Shown: positions 51,163-58,519 of the stretch, one piece after another
Layout of the letters: each line of letters begins with the position of its first letter
Position numbering within the stretch: position 1 is the first letter of the stretch
NCBI RefSeq assembly: GCF_019443105.1
Contig: NZ_JAHZIJ010000006.1
Span: forward strand, 186,001 to 250,000
Origin: Paenibacillus oenotherae
GTDB lineage: Bacteria; Bacillota; Bacilli; Paenibacillales; Paenibacillaceae
Length of the DNA: 64,000 nt
Direction of reading: 5' to 3'
The notes under the pieces: model-generated
Database searches by the model: none
What the model saw: only the letters and a program-made list of their open reading frames with translations
Told to the model about the DNA's origin: nothing
Translations under genes and position numbers: made by a program

Positions 51163-52047
51163 ATGCTAACCGAATTGCTAAAGATGCGCCCGGTTGTTCC
51201 TTATGTAAGGGAGAGCGAATTTGCCCTCAGAAAACCGTGGCGATTTCCCGAGCGGCGATTGTTGGATTATTTGCTGGTGTACATTCAGGATGGAAGCTGC
51301 CTATTCTGGGTGGATCATCGGGAATACAGATTTCAAGCGGGGCAGTTCTGTCTGGTGCAGCCGGGGAGTCTGGTTGTGCTGGAAGGGCTGACGGATACGA
51401 ATACACCGTTTATTCATTTTGATATTTTTTATAATACCGAGCGGGAAAGGAGCTTTCCCACCCGGGCAGGCCAGGTTGATTTGACAGCCTATCAGGAGCT
51501 GCTGCAGCCCAGGCTCGACGACGTTTACGGTATTGAAGTTCCCGTGAATATCGAACCGCTGCAGCCCACAAAATTCAGAGAAACATTCCTGCAAATTATC
51601 GAGCTGTGCCTGCAGCAGGACCCTGTTCTCCAATTGAAGAATCAGGTTCTTGTTACAGAACTCATTGTCTCACTGCTGGAAACCTACTATGCACCGATAC
51701 GCGGCACCCGTCAAACCGTGCAGACCTTTGACTGGATTACCTCATACTTCTCCCTGAATCTCAGCGAGCCGTTGACATTGCAGGATATGGCAGGACGCGC
51801 CAATCTGTCGGTATCGCGCTTCAGCGCAACCTTCAAGAAGCGCTACGGCATGTCCCCACATCAGTATTTGCTTCATATGCGTGTCAACCATGCCATGGAG
51901 CTGCTGCGGAATACGGAGCTGAATCAGGAGGAAATCGCCTCCTATTGCGGTTTTGCAGACCTGCATCATTTCTCCAAAACCTTCAAGAAGAGAAGCGGAT
52001 ATTCTCCAGGCCAGTGGAAATCCTCCTCATCCCGGCAGCTCACATGA
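51163..52047 (+). CDS. AraC-family transcriptional regulator with N-terminal cupin domain
   Basis: A 294-residue regulator. Residues 20-140 form an arabinose-binding cupin-like domain (LLVYIQDGSCLFWVDHREYRF, GQFCLVQPGSLVVL). Residues about 190-290 have two helix-turn-helix units, LTLQDMAGRANLSVSRFSATFKKRYGMSPHQYL and QEEIASYCGFADLHHFSKTFKKRSGYSPGQWK. AAAGGAG lies 12 bases before the ATG. It is divergent from the isomerase-like and ferritin-like genes, which are its likely targets. Confidence 0.92.
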   Translation: MLTELLKMRPVVPYVRESEFALRKPWRFPERRLLDYLLVYIQDGSCLFWVDHREYRFQAGQFCLVQPGSLVVLEGLTDTNTPFIHFDIFYNTERERSFPTRAGQVDLTAYQELLQPRLDDVYGIEVPVNIEPLQPTKFRETFLQIIELCLQQDPVLQLKNQVLVTELIVSLLETYYAPIRGTRQTVQTFDWITSYFSLNLSEPLTLQDMAGRANLSVSRFSATFKKRYGMSPHQYLLHMRVNHAMELLRNTELNQEEIASYCGFADLHHFSKTFKKRSGYSPGQWKSSSSRQLT

Positions 52048-52080
52048 GCATGTTGAGCATGTTATTGCACCAGCCGAAAT

Positions 52081-52821
52081 TTAGCCGGTAAACTCCTGAA
52101 CCCATTCACCGCTGTAATAAGCGATACCTATTTTGGTGTAATTGCTGTTCAGAATATTGGCCCGGTGGCCTGGACTATTCATCCAGTCATTCATAACCTG
52201 CTGCGCGCTCTGCTGCCCTTTGGCGATATTCTCACCCGCATAACTGTAGGAAATGCCGAACTTCTTCATCATTTCGAATGGAGAGCCATAGGTCGGTGAA
52301 TTATGGTCGAAATAATTGTTATTATGCATATCCTTGGCTTTCGCCATCGCGACATTGGACAAGCTTTGATCCATCGTAAGAGCATTCAGTCCAGCCGAAG
52401 AGCGGGCTTGATTGACCAGATCCAGAACCTGCTTCTCGAATTGGGAAGACGATGTTGCCGGTTGATTCGACTGATTGTTATTCCCGGCAGGGTTGTTCGT
52501 GTTCGGTGTACCGGGATTATAACGGTTTTGTGTTCCGGGATTGTTCGTGTTCGGTGTTCCCGGGTTATAACGGTTTTGCGTGCCTGGATTGTTCGTTATC
52601 GGTAGATATGGGAGAAGATCAGTCCAATTTCCCGGCAATTGCTTCGCTCTAATGGTGGATTGCTTAGGCGTTAATGTAGTCGATGACGCTTGGCCGACCG
52701 TCGGTCCAGGAGTCGCCACACGATCCGGTGTAGGCCCCCGATCCTTGTCAATGGTGTTGTAGTTAACAGCAAAAAGTGCTCCTAACAGCAACGCAGCAGC
52801 AATTGCAATTATTTTCTTCAA
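52081..52821 (-). CDS. Secreted CAP-domain (SCP/YkwD-like) protein
   Basis: A 246-residue exported protein starting at TTG (GAGGGTGAG six bases upstream). Residues 1-20 are a signal or anchor segment (KKIIAIAAALLLGALFAVNY). Residues 75-120 are a low-complexity spacer of repeated NNPGTQNRYNPGTPNT units. Residues 126-246 form the CAP domain: FEKQVLDLVNQARSSAGLNA, AKDMHNNNYFDHNSPTYGSP, YAGENIAKGQQSA, WMNSPGHRANILNSNYTKIG. The His and Glu positions of the CAP cavity are conserved (His in FDH, Glu in GEN, His in GHR). B. subtilis YkwD and YlbC are of this type; function in bacteria is not settled. Confidence 0.9.
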   Translation of the reverse strand: MKKIIAIAAALLLGALFAVNYNTIDKDRGPTPDRVATPGPTVGQASSTTLTPKQSTIRAKQLPGNWTDLLPYLPITNNPGTQNRYNPGTPNTNNPGTQNRYNPGTPNTNNPAGNNNQSNQPATSSSQFEKQVLDLVNQARSSAGLNALTMDQSLSNVAMAKAKDMHNNNYFDHNSPTYGSPFEMMKKFGISYSYAGENIAKGQQSAQQVMNDWMNSPGHRANILNSNYTKIGIAYYSGEWVQEFTG

Positions 52822-53028
52822 CGTATACTCACCCTCGCCTGCTGAATTTTTAGTATCGCTGGCTCAGTATGCCCGGATTCGAAATCGATTATTTGCATGC
52901 GAGTCAAGCACCGGCTAACCTGTGCGATTCCGCTGCATAACGACCTTTTGCAGGCTGTTGAAATGGAATGGTTCCTCGCTGGGAGAAGCCAGTCCCCACA
53001 GCAACAGCAGCAGACATTACTGAACATT

Positions 53029-53882
53029 GCTGCGCAATAGCAGGCTTTTAACCCGTTTCGGCCTGCTGAAGGCCGAATGCCTGCCAGAGCGCAGGCATTT
53101 CGCCGTATTTTCCCGACAGCAGCCCGATCCGCCATTTATTCCTGCCTCTTCGCAGGCTTTCTGCCTTCAGTGGCACCTTTTCGCCGAAATTCCTGCCCTT
53201 TCGCAGGCTTCCCCTCTTTACCATCTGCGCTCTTTACCATCTGAACTCTTTACCATCTGAACTCTTTACCATCTGGATATGTTGAAGTCAGTCACTGGTT
53301 CACGTTTGGAGTCCAGTTGGCGGGAACCCCCCCGGACTATTCAAAAAACGTGCGAAAAGGCATGCTTTTCCTCATTTCAGCGTGCTGAAGGTCGAATGCC
53401 TGCCAGAGCGCAGGCTTTTCGCCATATTTTCCCGATAGCAGCCCGATCCGCCATTTATTCCTGCCTCTTCGCAGGCTTTCTGCCATCAGTGGCACCTTTT
53501 CGCCGAAATTCCTGCCCTTTCGCAGGCTTCCCCTCTTTACCATCTGCGCTCTTTACCATCTGCGCTCTTTAACATCTGGATATGTTGAAGTCAGTCACTG
53601 GTTCACCTTTGAAGTCCAGTTGGCGGGAAACCCCCCGGACTATTCAAAAAACGTGTGAAAAGGCATGCTTTTCCTCATTTCAGCCTGCTGAAGGCCGAAT
53701 GCCTGCCAGAGCGCAGGCTTTTCGCCATATTTTCCCGATAGCAGCCCGATCCGCCATTTATTCCTGCCTCTTCGCAGGCTTTCTGCCATCAGTGGCTCCT
53801 TTTCGCCGAAATTCCTGCCCTTTCGCAGGCTTCTCTCCCTTTACCATCTGCGCTCTTTACCATCTGAGATGTTGAAGTCAGT
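53029..53882. repeat. Tandem block with palindrome arrays A5, A6 and A7
   Basis: The phrase ATGTTGAAGTCAGTCACTGG starts at 53279 and 53582 and ATGTTGAAGTCA again at 53869, so units of 303 and 287 bp follow each other. Each unit holds a four-site array: A5 at 53029, 53080, 53141, 53192; A6 at 53349, 53399, 53460, 53511; A7 at 53652, 53702, 53763, 53814. Spacings are 51/61/51, 50/61/51 and 50/61/51. Between units are repeats of CTCTTTACCATCTG. No gene is present in 52822-54071. Confidence 0.9.
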
Positions 53883-54071
53883 CACACTGGCATACATTTG
53901 GAGGCTAGTTGACAGGAACCGTAGACTTTCTTCGGCATGACTTTCTTCGGCAGCTTCAGCCTGATATCGCAGGTTTTCTGCATCTGCCTCCCCTCTGCCA
54001 CATAACGAAAGAAGAGACCGCCAGTTGGCAGCCTCTCCTTAATTCCCTTATAACATACCTTTTTAATCACC

Positions 54072-54581
54072 TTACTCCTTATAATGCTCCTTTTTCCGTC
54101 CGACCAGCAGCAATGCTCCAATTAGGAGTATCGCTCCGGCAATAAGCGGTTGGCCTGCCAGATTGTTGAGCAGCACACCGGTAGAGAATACTGCGAAGAA
54201 CAGCAGGGACAATACAATCAAAATATTAATCGGGATCAGCAGCCACTTGTTGCGTCCGCCAAACCAGTAAAGCTCGAACAATCCGACGGCAGCAGCCATA
54301 ATAAATCCTGGCCACATGTAGCTCCAGCTGTCGAACAGCATGGAGAACTGGCACACAATTCCGGCTGTAAAGAGAACCCCGCCAGGAACCAGCAATCCGA
54401 CACCTTTGCGCCCCGTCATGTAGAAATACATCCAATGAAAAAACAGTCCGAGCGGTATTACAAACAGGCTTGGCCAGAAATAGGCGAAAATCGTTCCCGG
54501 GCCGAACGAGCCTCCGCGGTTCAAAAACAAGTACGCCCCCAAGAAAATAAGCAGTGTCCCCAAAATCGTTCTAATCCTCAT
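54072..54581 (-). CDS. Membrane protein with LiaI/LiaF-like transmembrane region
   Basis: A 169-residue protein with five or six membrane helices: residues 5-24, 30-50, 58-78, 85-103, 110-130 and 136-158. The N-terminal TILGTLLIFLGAYLFLNRGG and FAYFWPSLFVIPLGLFFHWM match the DUF5668/LiaI-LiaF-like transmembrane module, where two helix hairpins sense or buffer the membrane. It ends with a basic tail (VGRKKEHYKE). AAGGGAG precedes the ATG. No liaRS genes are nearby; function unknown. Confidence 0.82.
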   Translation of the reverse strand: MRIRTILGTLLIFLGAYLFLNRGGSFGPGTIFAYFWPSLFVIPLGLFFHWMYFYMTGRKGVGLLVPGGVLFTAGIVCQFSMLFDSWSYMWPGFIMAAAVGLFELYWFGGRNKWLLIPINILIVLSLLFFAVFSTGVLLNNLAGQPLIAGAILLIGALLLVGRKKEHYKE

Positions 54582-54723
54582 GTTACATCTCCCTTATATG
54601 TAATCGGAATTCCATTTGTTGAACCCATTGTATCACAACAAGTCGGGGCCGAACCTCCTACTATAGGTGAACCGCTTCCTAGACCAAAGTCCAGTATTAA
54701 CTCACACCCTCGATAGGATAGGC

Positions 54724-54754
54724 AAAAAAAGAAGATGCCGCCAGCGGCAGCATC
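54724..54754 (-). terminator. Rho-independent terminator
   Basis: On the minus strand GATGCTGCCGCTGGCGGCATC forms a stem around GCTG or a close variant, followed by TTCTTTTTTT. It may end the AhpD-like transcript from 55441, 250 bp upstream. Confidence 0.75.
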
Positions 54755-54785
54755 TCTCCTCCTCTATTAGAACAGCGCTCATTTG

Positions 54786-54876
54786 ATCTTTCAATCATTT
54801 CGGTCATTACGATCATTTCAATCATTTCAATCATTTCAATCATTTCAATCATTTCGGTCATTTCGGTCATTTCGAA
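54786..54876. repeat. 9-bp microsatellite, (ATTTCAATC)n with ATTTCGGTC variants
   Basis: About nine units of a 9-mer, either ATTTCAATC or ATTTCGGTC (with one TTACGATC variant), run from about 54796 to 54874. Since 9 is a multiple of three, the run gives an apparent (EMI/EMT) repeat open frame on the minus strand that has no other coding support. Confidence 0.85.
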
Positions 54877-55003
54877 CCATTCTCGCGTTCCTTCCAATCG
54901 TTCCGATCCGTTCGGCAGCAAATGCAGCAGCTGTGGTCGACCGACCGCCGTTATGCAGCATTCGCAACGTACGCTGGGAGCTGCGCGCAGTGCGAACGCA
55001 GTC

Positions 55004-55441
55004 TTATACGGGAATCATTCTAGTTGCTATTGCAATGCGATTCCACGCATTGATCGTAACTGCAGCCATAATAATTTCTGAAAGTACGGTTTCATCGAAG
55101 TACTGACGCGCTTCGTTATATACTTCGTCAGAAACATGCCCTTCCGTGACGAGGGTAACAGCTTCTGCCAAAGCCAGCGCCGCTCGCTCCTCCGGAGTGA
55201 AGAACGTGGTTTCCCTCCATGCATTGAGTGCATAGATACGCTGCTCTGTCTCACCCAGCTTGCGCGCATCTAAGGCGTGCATATTGATACAGAAAGCACA
55301 GCCATTTATTTGGGAAGCCCGGATTTTTATTAATTCCTTCATTTTTTTGTCCAGGCTTGCGGAGCTCACTGCCTTTTCCAATCCTAGCATGCCTTCATAA
55401 GCTCGAGCATTTACTTGTTCCATTCTGAATCTCGTTTCCAT
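55004..55441 (-). CDS. AhpD-like alkylhydroperoxidase / carboxymuconolactone decarboxylase family protein
   Basis: A 145-residue protein of the CMD fold. The catalytic Cys48-x-x-Cys51 with His55 is seen in INGCAFCINMHALDARK, and ALNAWRETTFFTPEERAALALAEAV is the conserved following region. Such proteins reduce peroxides through a disulfide relay. AAGGAGGAATTCAAG precedes the ATG. It stands alone beside the Mrp operon. Confidence 0.92.
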   Translation of the reverse strand: METRFRMEQVNARAYEGMLGLEKAVSSASLDKKMKELIKIRASQINGCAFCINMHALDARKLGETEQRIYALNAWRETTFFTPEERAALALAEAVTLVTEGHVSDEVYNEARQYFDETVLSEIIMAAVTINAWNRIAIATRMIPV

Positions 55442-55626
55442 CTTGAATTCCTCCTTGTAATGAGTGGTGCGTCGCTTCTTTCACTTAACAAGACTGCCGG
55501 CACTCATCATTTGTGACACGTTCAGCAAAAAAAGTTCAAATTGGAATTTCTCATACAGGCAAATGCCATCTTCATGCTCATTTTCTGCCCACTTGTCCAA
55601 TCTGCAAACAAAGAGTTCCCTCTATT

Positions 55627-55989
55627 CTATAGCGGTCCTTGTGCCGAAGAATCTTCCTGCTTCAGATCATCCCTCACACTTCCTTTCCACAGAGAAACAC
55701 CGGATCGATAAGCGGCTCTTCCGGTCAAATGACCAGCAACGGGAGCAGTAAGAAATACGAATACGATACCGAGCAGCAGCTTCACGCTGACGTGGTCAAG
55801 ATAGAGCAGGAAATAAAGAAATGCAGCCGCCAGTATGAGCAGCACGCCAACGGTCGCACTCTTGGTAGCCGCATGTGATCTCAAGTAAATGTCGGGAAGC
55901 CGAATCAAGCCAAAGGCACTTATCGCGCCAATGCATGCTCCTAGCAGCACAACAGCTCCAATTGCCATTTCACCGATCATCTTCAGCAT
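55627..55989 (-). CDS. mrpG: Mrp sodium/proton antiporter subunit G
   Basis: About 120 residues with three membrane helices; the conserved RLPDIYLRSHAATKSATVGV near residue 30-50 and VFLTAPVAGHLTGRAAYRSG near 90 are diagnostic of MrpG. The start is taken at the ATG at 55989, six bases after TGAGG; a TTG four codons earlier is possible. It overlaps mrpF by 20 bp and is the last gene of the Mrp operon, followed by no clear terminator before 55442. Confidence 0.9.
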   Translation of the reverse strand: MLKMIGEMAIGAVVLLGACIGAISAFGLIRLPDIYLRSHAATKSATVGVLLILAAAFLYFLLYLDHVSVKLLLGIVFVFLTAPVAGHLTGRAAYRSGVSLWKGSVRDDLKQEDSSAQGPL

Positions 55990-56263
55990 CTCCATCCTCA
56001 ATAATGACTCCCCTTTCTATATATCGCGTGAGTGCAGTCGTTCCTATAAAGGTTAAAATACCGATGACCAGAATAATGTCCAAATAGGCGGTTGTTCGAA
56101 ACAGCATGCAAAGAACGGCGATCATCGACAGCAGCAGAACACCAATCGTGTCCAGAGCGGCGATCCGGTCAGGGACAGTCGGGCCTTTCAGCAAGCGGTA
56201 AAGGCAGCCCAGTATGGCCGCAGCCAATACAGCCAGCGATAGAAGGAGCAGGTTAGACATCAC
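55970..56263 (-). CDS. mrpF: Mrp sodium/proton antiporter subunit F
   Basis: A 97-residue protein with three helices. The middle segment RLLKGPTVPDRIAALDTIGV is the MrpF signature, and YLDIILVIGILTFIGTTALTRYIERG closes it. It begins with GTG, eight bases after GGAGGTG, and overlaps the mrpE stop by 4 bp. Confidence 0.93.
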   Translation of the reverse strand: MMSNLLLLSLAVLAAAILGCLYRLLKGPTVPDRIAALDTIGVLLLSMIAVLCMLFRTTAYLDIILVIGILTFIGTTALTRYIERGVIIEDGDAEDDR

Positions 56264-56589
56264 GGCCGCGTCACCTCCATAATCGCTTTTTCGAATGATC
56301 CTTTAATTTGTTGGGACAAAAGCCCGGCGTCGCCTATATCCATCGCATGAATGAACAAGGTGCGGCTGTCCCGTGCTACATCCAAAGTCAGCGTGCCGGG
56401 CGTCAGACAGATGAGACAGGACAGCAGTGTGATCTCCCAATCTGATTCCAGCTCCGTCTCAAGTGCGAAAATTCCCGGTCGTACAGCCAGCCTGGGCCGG
56501 ATAATATGCAGAATGACTGCATAGCTGGAAATGAACAGCTCTTTGACGAATAGCGCAAGCAGCTTCGCTGTTGCATACAGTTTCTTCAT
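56260..56589 (-). CDS. mrpE: Mrp sodium/proton antiporter subunit E, N-terminally short
   Basis: About 109 residues, against roughly 158-170 usual for MrpE. The conserved C-terminal part is intact: LFVKELFISSYAVILHIIRPRLAVRPGIFAL, DWEITLLSCLICLTPGTLTLDVARDSRTLFIHAMD. The first two membrane helices of other MrpE proteins are absent, and MrpD ends just before, so there is no room for them. The start could be the ATG at 56589 (AAGGAG ten bases upstream) or a GTG at 56595. A short but functional version or a degraded subunit are both possible. Confidence 0.88.
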   Translation of the reverse strand: MKKLYATAKLLALFVKELFISSYAVILHIIRPRLAVRPGIFALETELESDWEITLLSCLICLTPGTLTLDVARDSRTLFIHAMDIGDAGLLSQQIKGSFEKAIMEVTRP

Positions 56590-56596
56590 ATTCACT

Positions 56597-58186
56597 CTAC
56601 TCCTTCAAGACAGCATCGATATAAATGGCCGGATTCATAAGCGTCTCCCCTGCTTCTGCAGTGAAAGAATAGACCCACTCAGAGCCGATCCCCATGGAGA
56701 TGACGATCAGCAGCAATGCTCCTGAAGCAAGGACTAGCCGCTTGCGTACTGGCGCCAGCGTTATAGCTCGCGCTGACGTAGAGGCTGAGGCTGGTGCTCG
56801 TCGCGTTGACGTAGAGACTGCAGCCGCTGCTGCTGCCGGCATTAGCGCGAAGCCGGACGATGGCGGCAAGGAAGCCGGCTGAGCCTTCGCTTCTCCCCAG
56901 AATGCTGCCATAAATAGGCGAAGCAAGGAGTAGAGCACGATCAGACTAGTAAGCAGCGACACTGCCGAGAGCCCATAGTATCCGGCACGCAGGCCGCCTT
57001 GGATCAGCAGCAGCTTGCCTGCAAATCCGCTGAGCGGCGGTATCCCTGCAATGGCCAGTGCAGTAAGGAAGAACATCCAGCCAATGGGCGGGCAGCGCTT
57101 CATTAAACCTCCCATTTCCTGCAATCGCCTCGTTCCTGACAGCCCCACTATAATGCCTCCCAGTATAAACAGCAGCGCTTTGGCCGCCATGTCATGCAGA
57201 AGATAGAATACCACGCCATTCAATGATTCCTCTGTGCTTGCTGCCAAGCCAAAAGCGATGAGGCCAACGCTGATGATAACGTTATAATTCAAGATGCGGC
57301 CAATATCTGAATAGGCAACCGCGCCAAGCGCTCCCAGAATCATCGTTGCCCCGGCCATCCAACCAATCCAGCTGTGGGCAGCAGCAGGCTCATGATAGAA
57401 AATTAGCGTAAAAGTGCGAATGAGCGCATACAGCCCTACCTTCGTCAGCAGCGCCCCGAACAGTGCGGTAACCACAGCCGGAGGCGCACTATAAGAGCCT
57501 GGCAGCCAGAAGAACAGGAACAGGCCTGCTTTGATCGCGAAGACAACCAGGAAGAGTATGGCGATAACGTTCAGCACCCCCTCCTGTCCTGCTTCCGCCA
57601 CCCTAAGGGATAGATCCGCCATGTTCAGCGTGCCGACAGTTCCATACAAATAAGCGACGGCTGCAACGAACAAGGTGGAGGATACAATGTTAATGAGCAT
57701 ATATTTCAGTGTTTCCCTTAGCTGGAGCCGTGTCCCTCCAAGCACAAGCAGCGCGTAGGAGGAAATCAGCATGACCTCGAAGCAGACAAACAGGTTGAAC
57801 AAATCTCCTGTAAGGAACGACCCGCTGACGCCTACAAGCAGGAACTGCAAGAAGGGGTAAAAATAATTGCGCTCCCTCGCCCCGCCGACTGTCCCGAATG
57901 CGCAGCACAGACAGCCTATGCTGACCACCGAGGTCATCAGCAGAAGCAGCGCTGCGAACATATCCGCAACGAATACGATGCCATAAGGCGGCAGCCATCC
58001 TCCCATGTGCAGCGTCTGTATCCCTTCCGCCTTAACCTGATAGAGAATCAGACAAGCGGATGCAAGATTCAGTACCATGCCAAGTGCGCTGATCCAGCGC
58101 TGGGCAATCATTTTATTTTTTAGAAACAATAGAATAACACCTGTACTCAAAGGAATTAGCAGAGGCAGAACAAGCAAATTATTCAT
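56597..58186 (-). CDS. mrpD: Mrp sodium/proton antiporter subunit D
   Basis: A 529-residue NuoN/NuoM-like proton-translocating subunit with about 14 helices. Conserved stretches: SFLTGDLFNLFVCFEVMLISSYALLVLGG, FWLPGSYSAPPAVVTALFGALLTKVGLYAL and LLHDMAAKALLFILGGIIVGLSGTRR. Between residues about 438 and 480 there is an unusual Ala/Ser/Thr-rich insertion (LMPAAAAAAVSTSTRRAPAS and on) before the last helix, making the protein longer than typical. It overlaps mrpC by 8 bp; GAGGGGGGAGG precedes the ATG. Confidence 0.93.
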   Translation of the reverse strand: MNNLLVLPLLIPLSTGVILLFLKNKMIAQRWISALGMVLNLASACLILYQVKAEGIQTLHMGGWLPPYGIVFVADMFAALLLLMTSVVSIGCLCCAFGTVGGARERNYFYPFLQFLLVGVSGSFLTGDLFNLFVCFEVMLISSYALLVLGGTRLQLRETLKYMLINIVSSTLFVAAVAYLYGTVGTLNMADLSLRVAEAGQEGVLNVIAILFLVVFAIKAGLFLFFWLPGSYSAPPAVVTALFGALLTKVGLYALIRTFTLIFYHEPAAAHSWIGWMAGATMILGALGAVAYSDIGRILNYNVIISVGLIAFGLAASTEESLNGVVFYLLHDMAAKALLFILGGIIVGLSGTRRLQEMGGLMKRCPPIGWMFFLTALAIAGIPPLSGFAGKLLLIQGGLRAGYYGLSAVSLLTSLIVLYSLLRLFMAAFWGEAKAQPASLPPSSGFALMPAAAAAAVSTSTRRAPASASTSARAITLAPVRKRLVLASGALLLIVISMGIGSEWVYSFTAEAGETLMNPAIYIDAVLKE

Positions 58187-58517
58187 CCTCCTCCCCCCTC
58201 AGCAGCTCCATATTATCGGTTCCCAGCTTCCGGTAGGCCTTGTAGGCCAATATGAGGTAAAGTGACGTTACGCCAAAGCTGATGACGATGGATGTCAGAA
58301 TGAGTGCTTGCGGCAGCGGATCCCCATAAGCCTCAGCCTCCTCGCCAAGCAGCGGCGGCGCCCCCCTTTTCAAGCGGGACATCGTTAGCAGCAGCAAATG
58401 AATGCCGTGCGTCATCAGTGAGGTGCCCAGAATAATGCGCAGCAAGCTTTTCGACAGAATGAGGTACACACCGACTGTGAATAGAACGCCAATGGCCAGA
58501 GACATGTATAATTCCAT
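58179..58517 (-). CDS. mrpC: Mrp sodium/proton antiporter subunit C
   Basis: A 112-residue NuoK-like subunit with three helices. LSKSLLRIILGTSLMTHGIHLLLLTM and DPLPQALILTSIVISFGVTSLYLILAYKAY are the family hallmarks. GGGAGGG lies before the ATG, 2 bp after the mrpA stop; the gene overlaps mrpD. Confidence 0.95.
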   Translation of the reverse strand: MELYMSLAIGVLFTVGVYLILSKSLLRIILGTSLMTHGIHLLLLTMSRLKRGAPPLLGEEAEAYGDPLPQALILTSIVISFGVTSLYLILAYKAYRKLGTDNMELLRGEEDE

Positions 58518-58519
58518 CG

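Noticed and set aside
53029-53882. CRISPR array
   Set aside because: Repeats of regular spacing were considered, but the repeated words are 16-bp palindromes with alternating 51/61 spacing inside roughly 300-bp duplicated units, the intervening sequences are repeated too, and no cas genes are present.
54697-54921. Open frame with repeated EMI/EMT residues
   Set aside because: Produced by the 9-bp microsatellite and the terminator; no ribosome binding site or conserved sequence.
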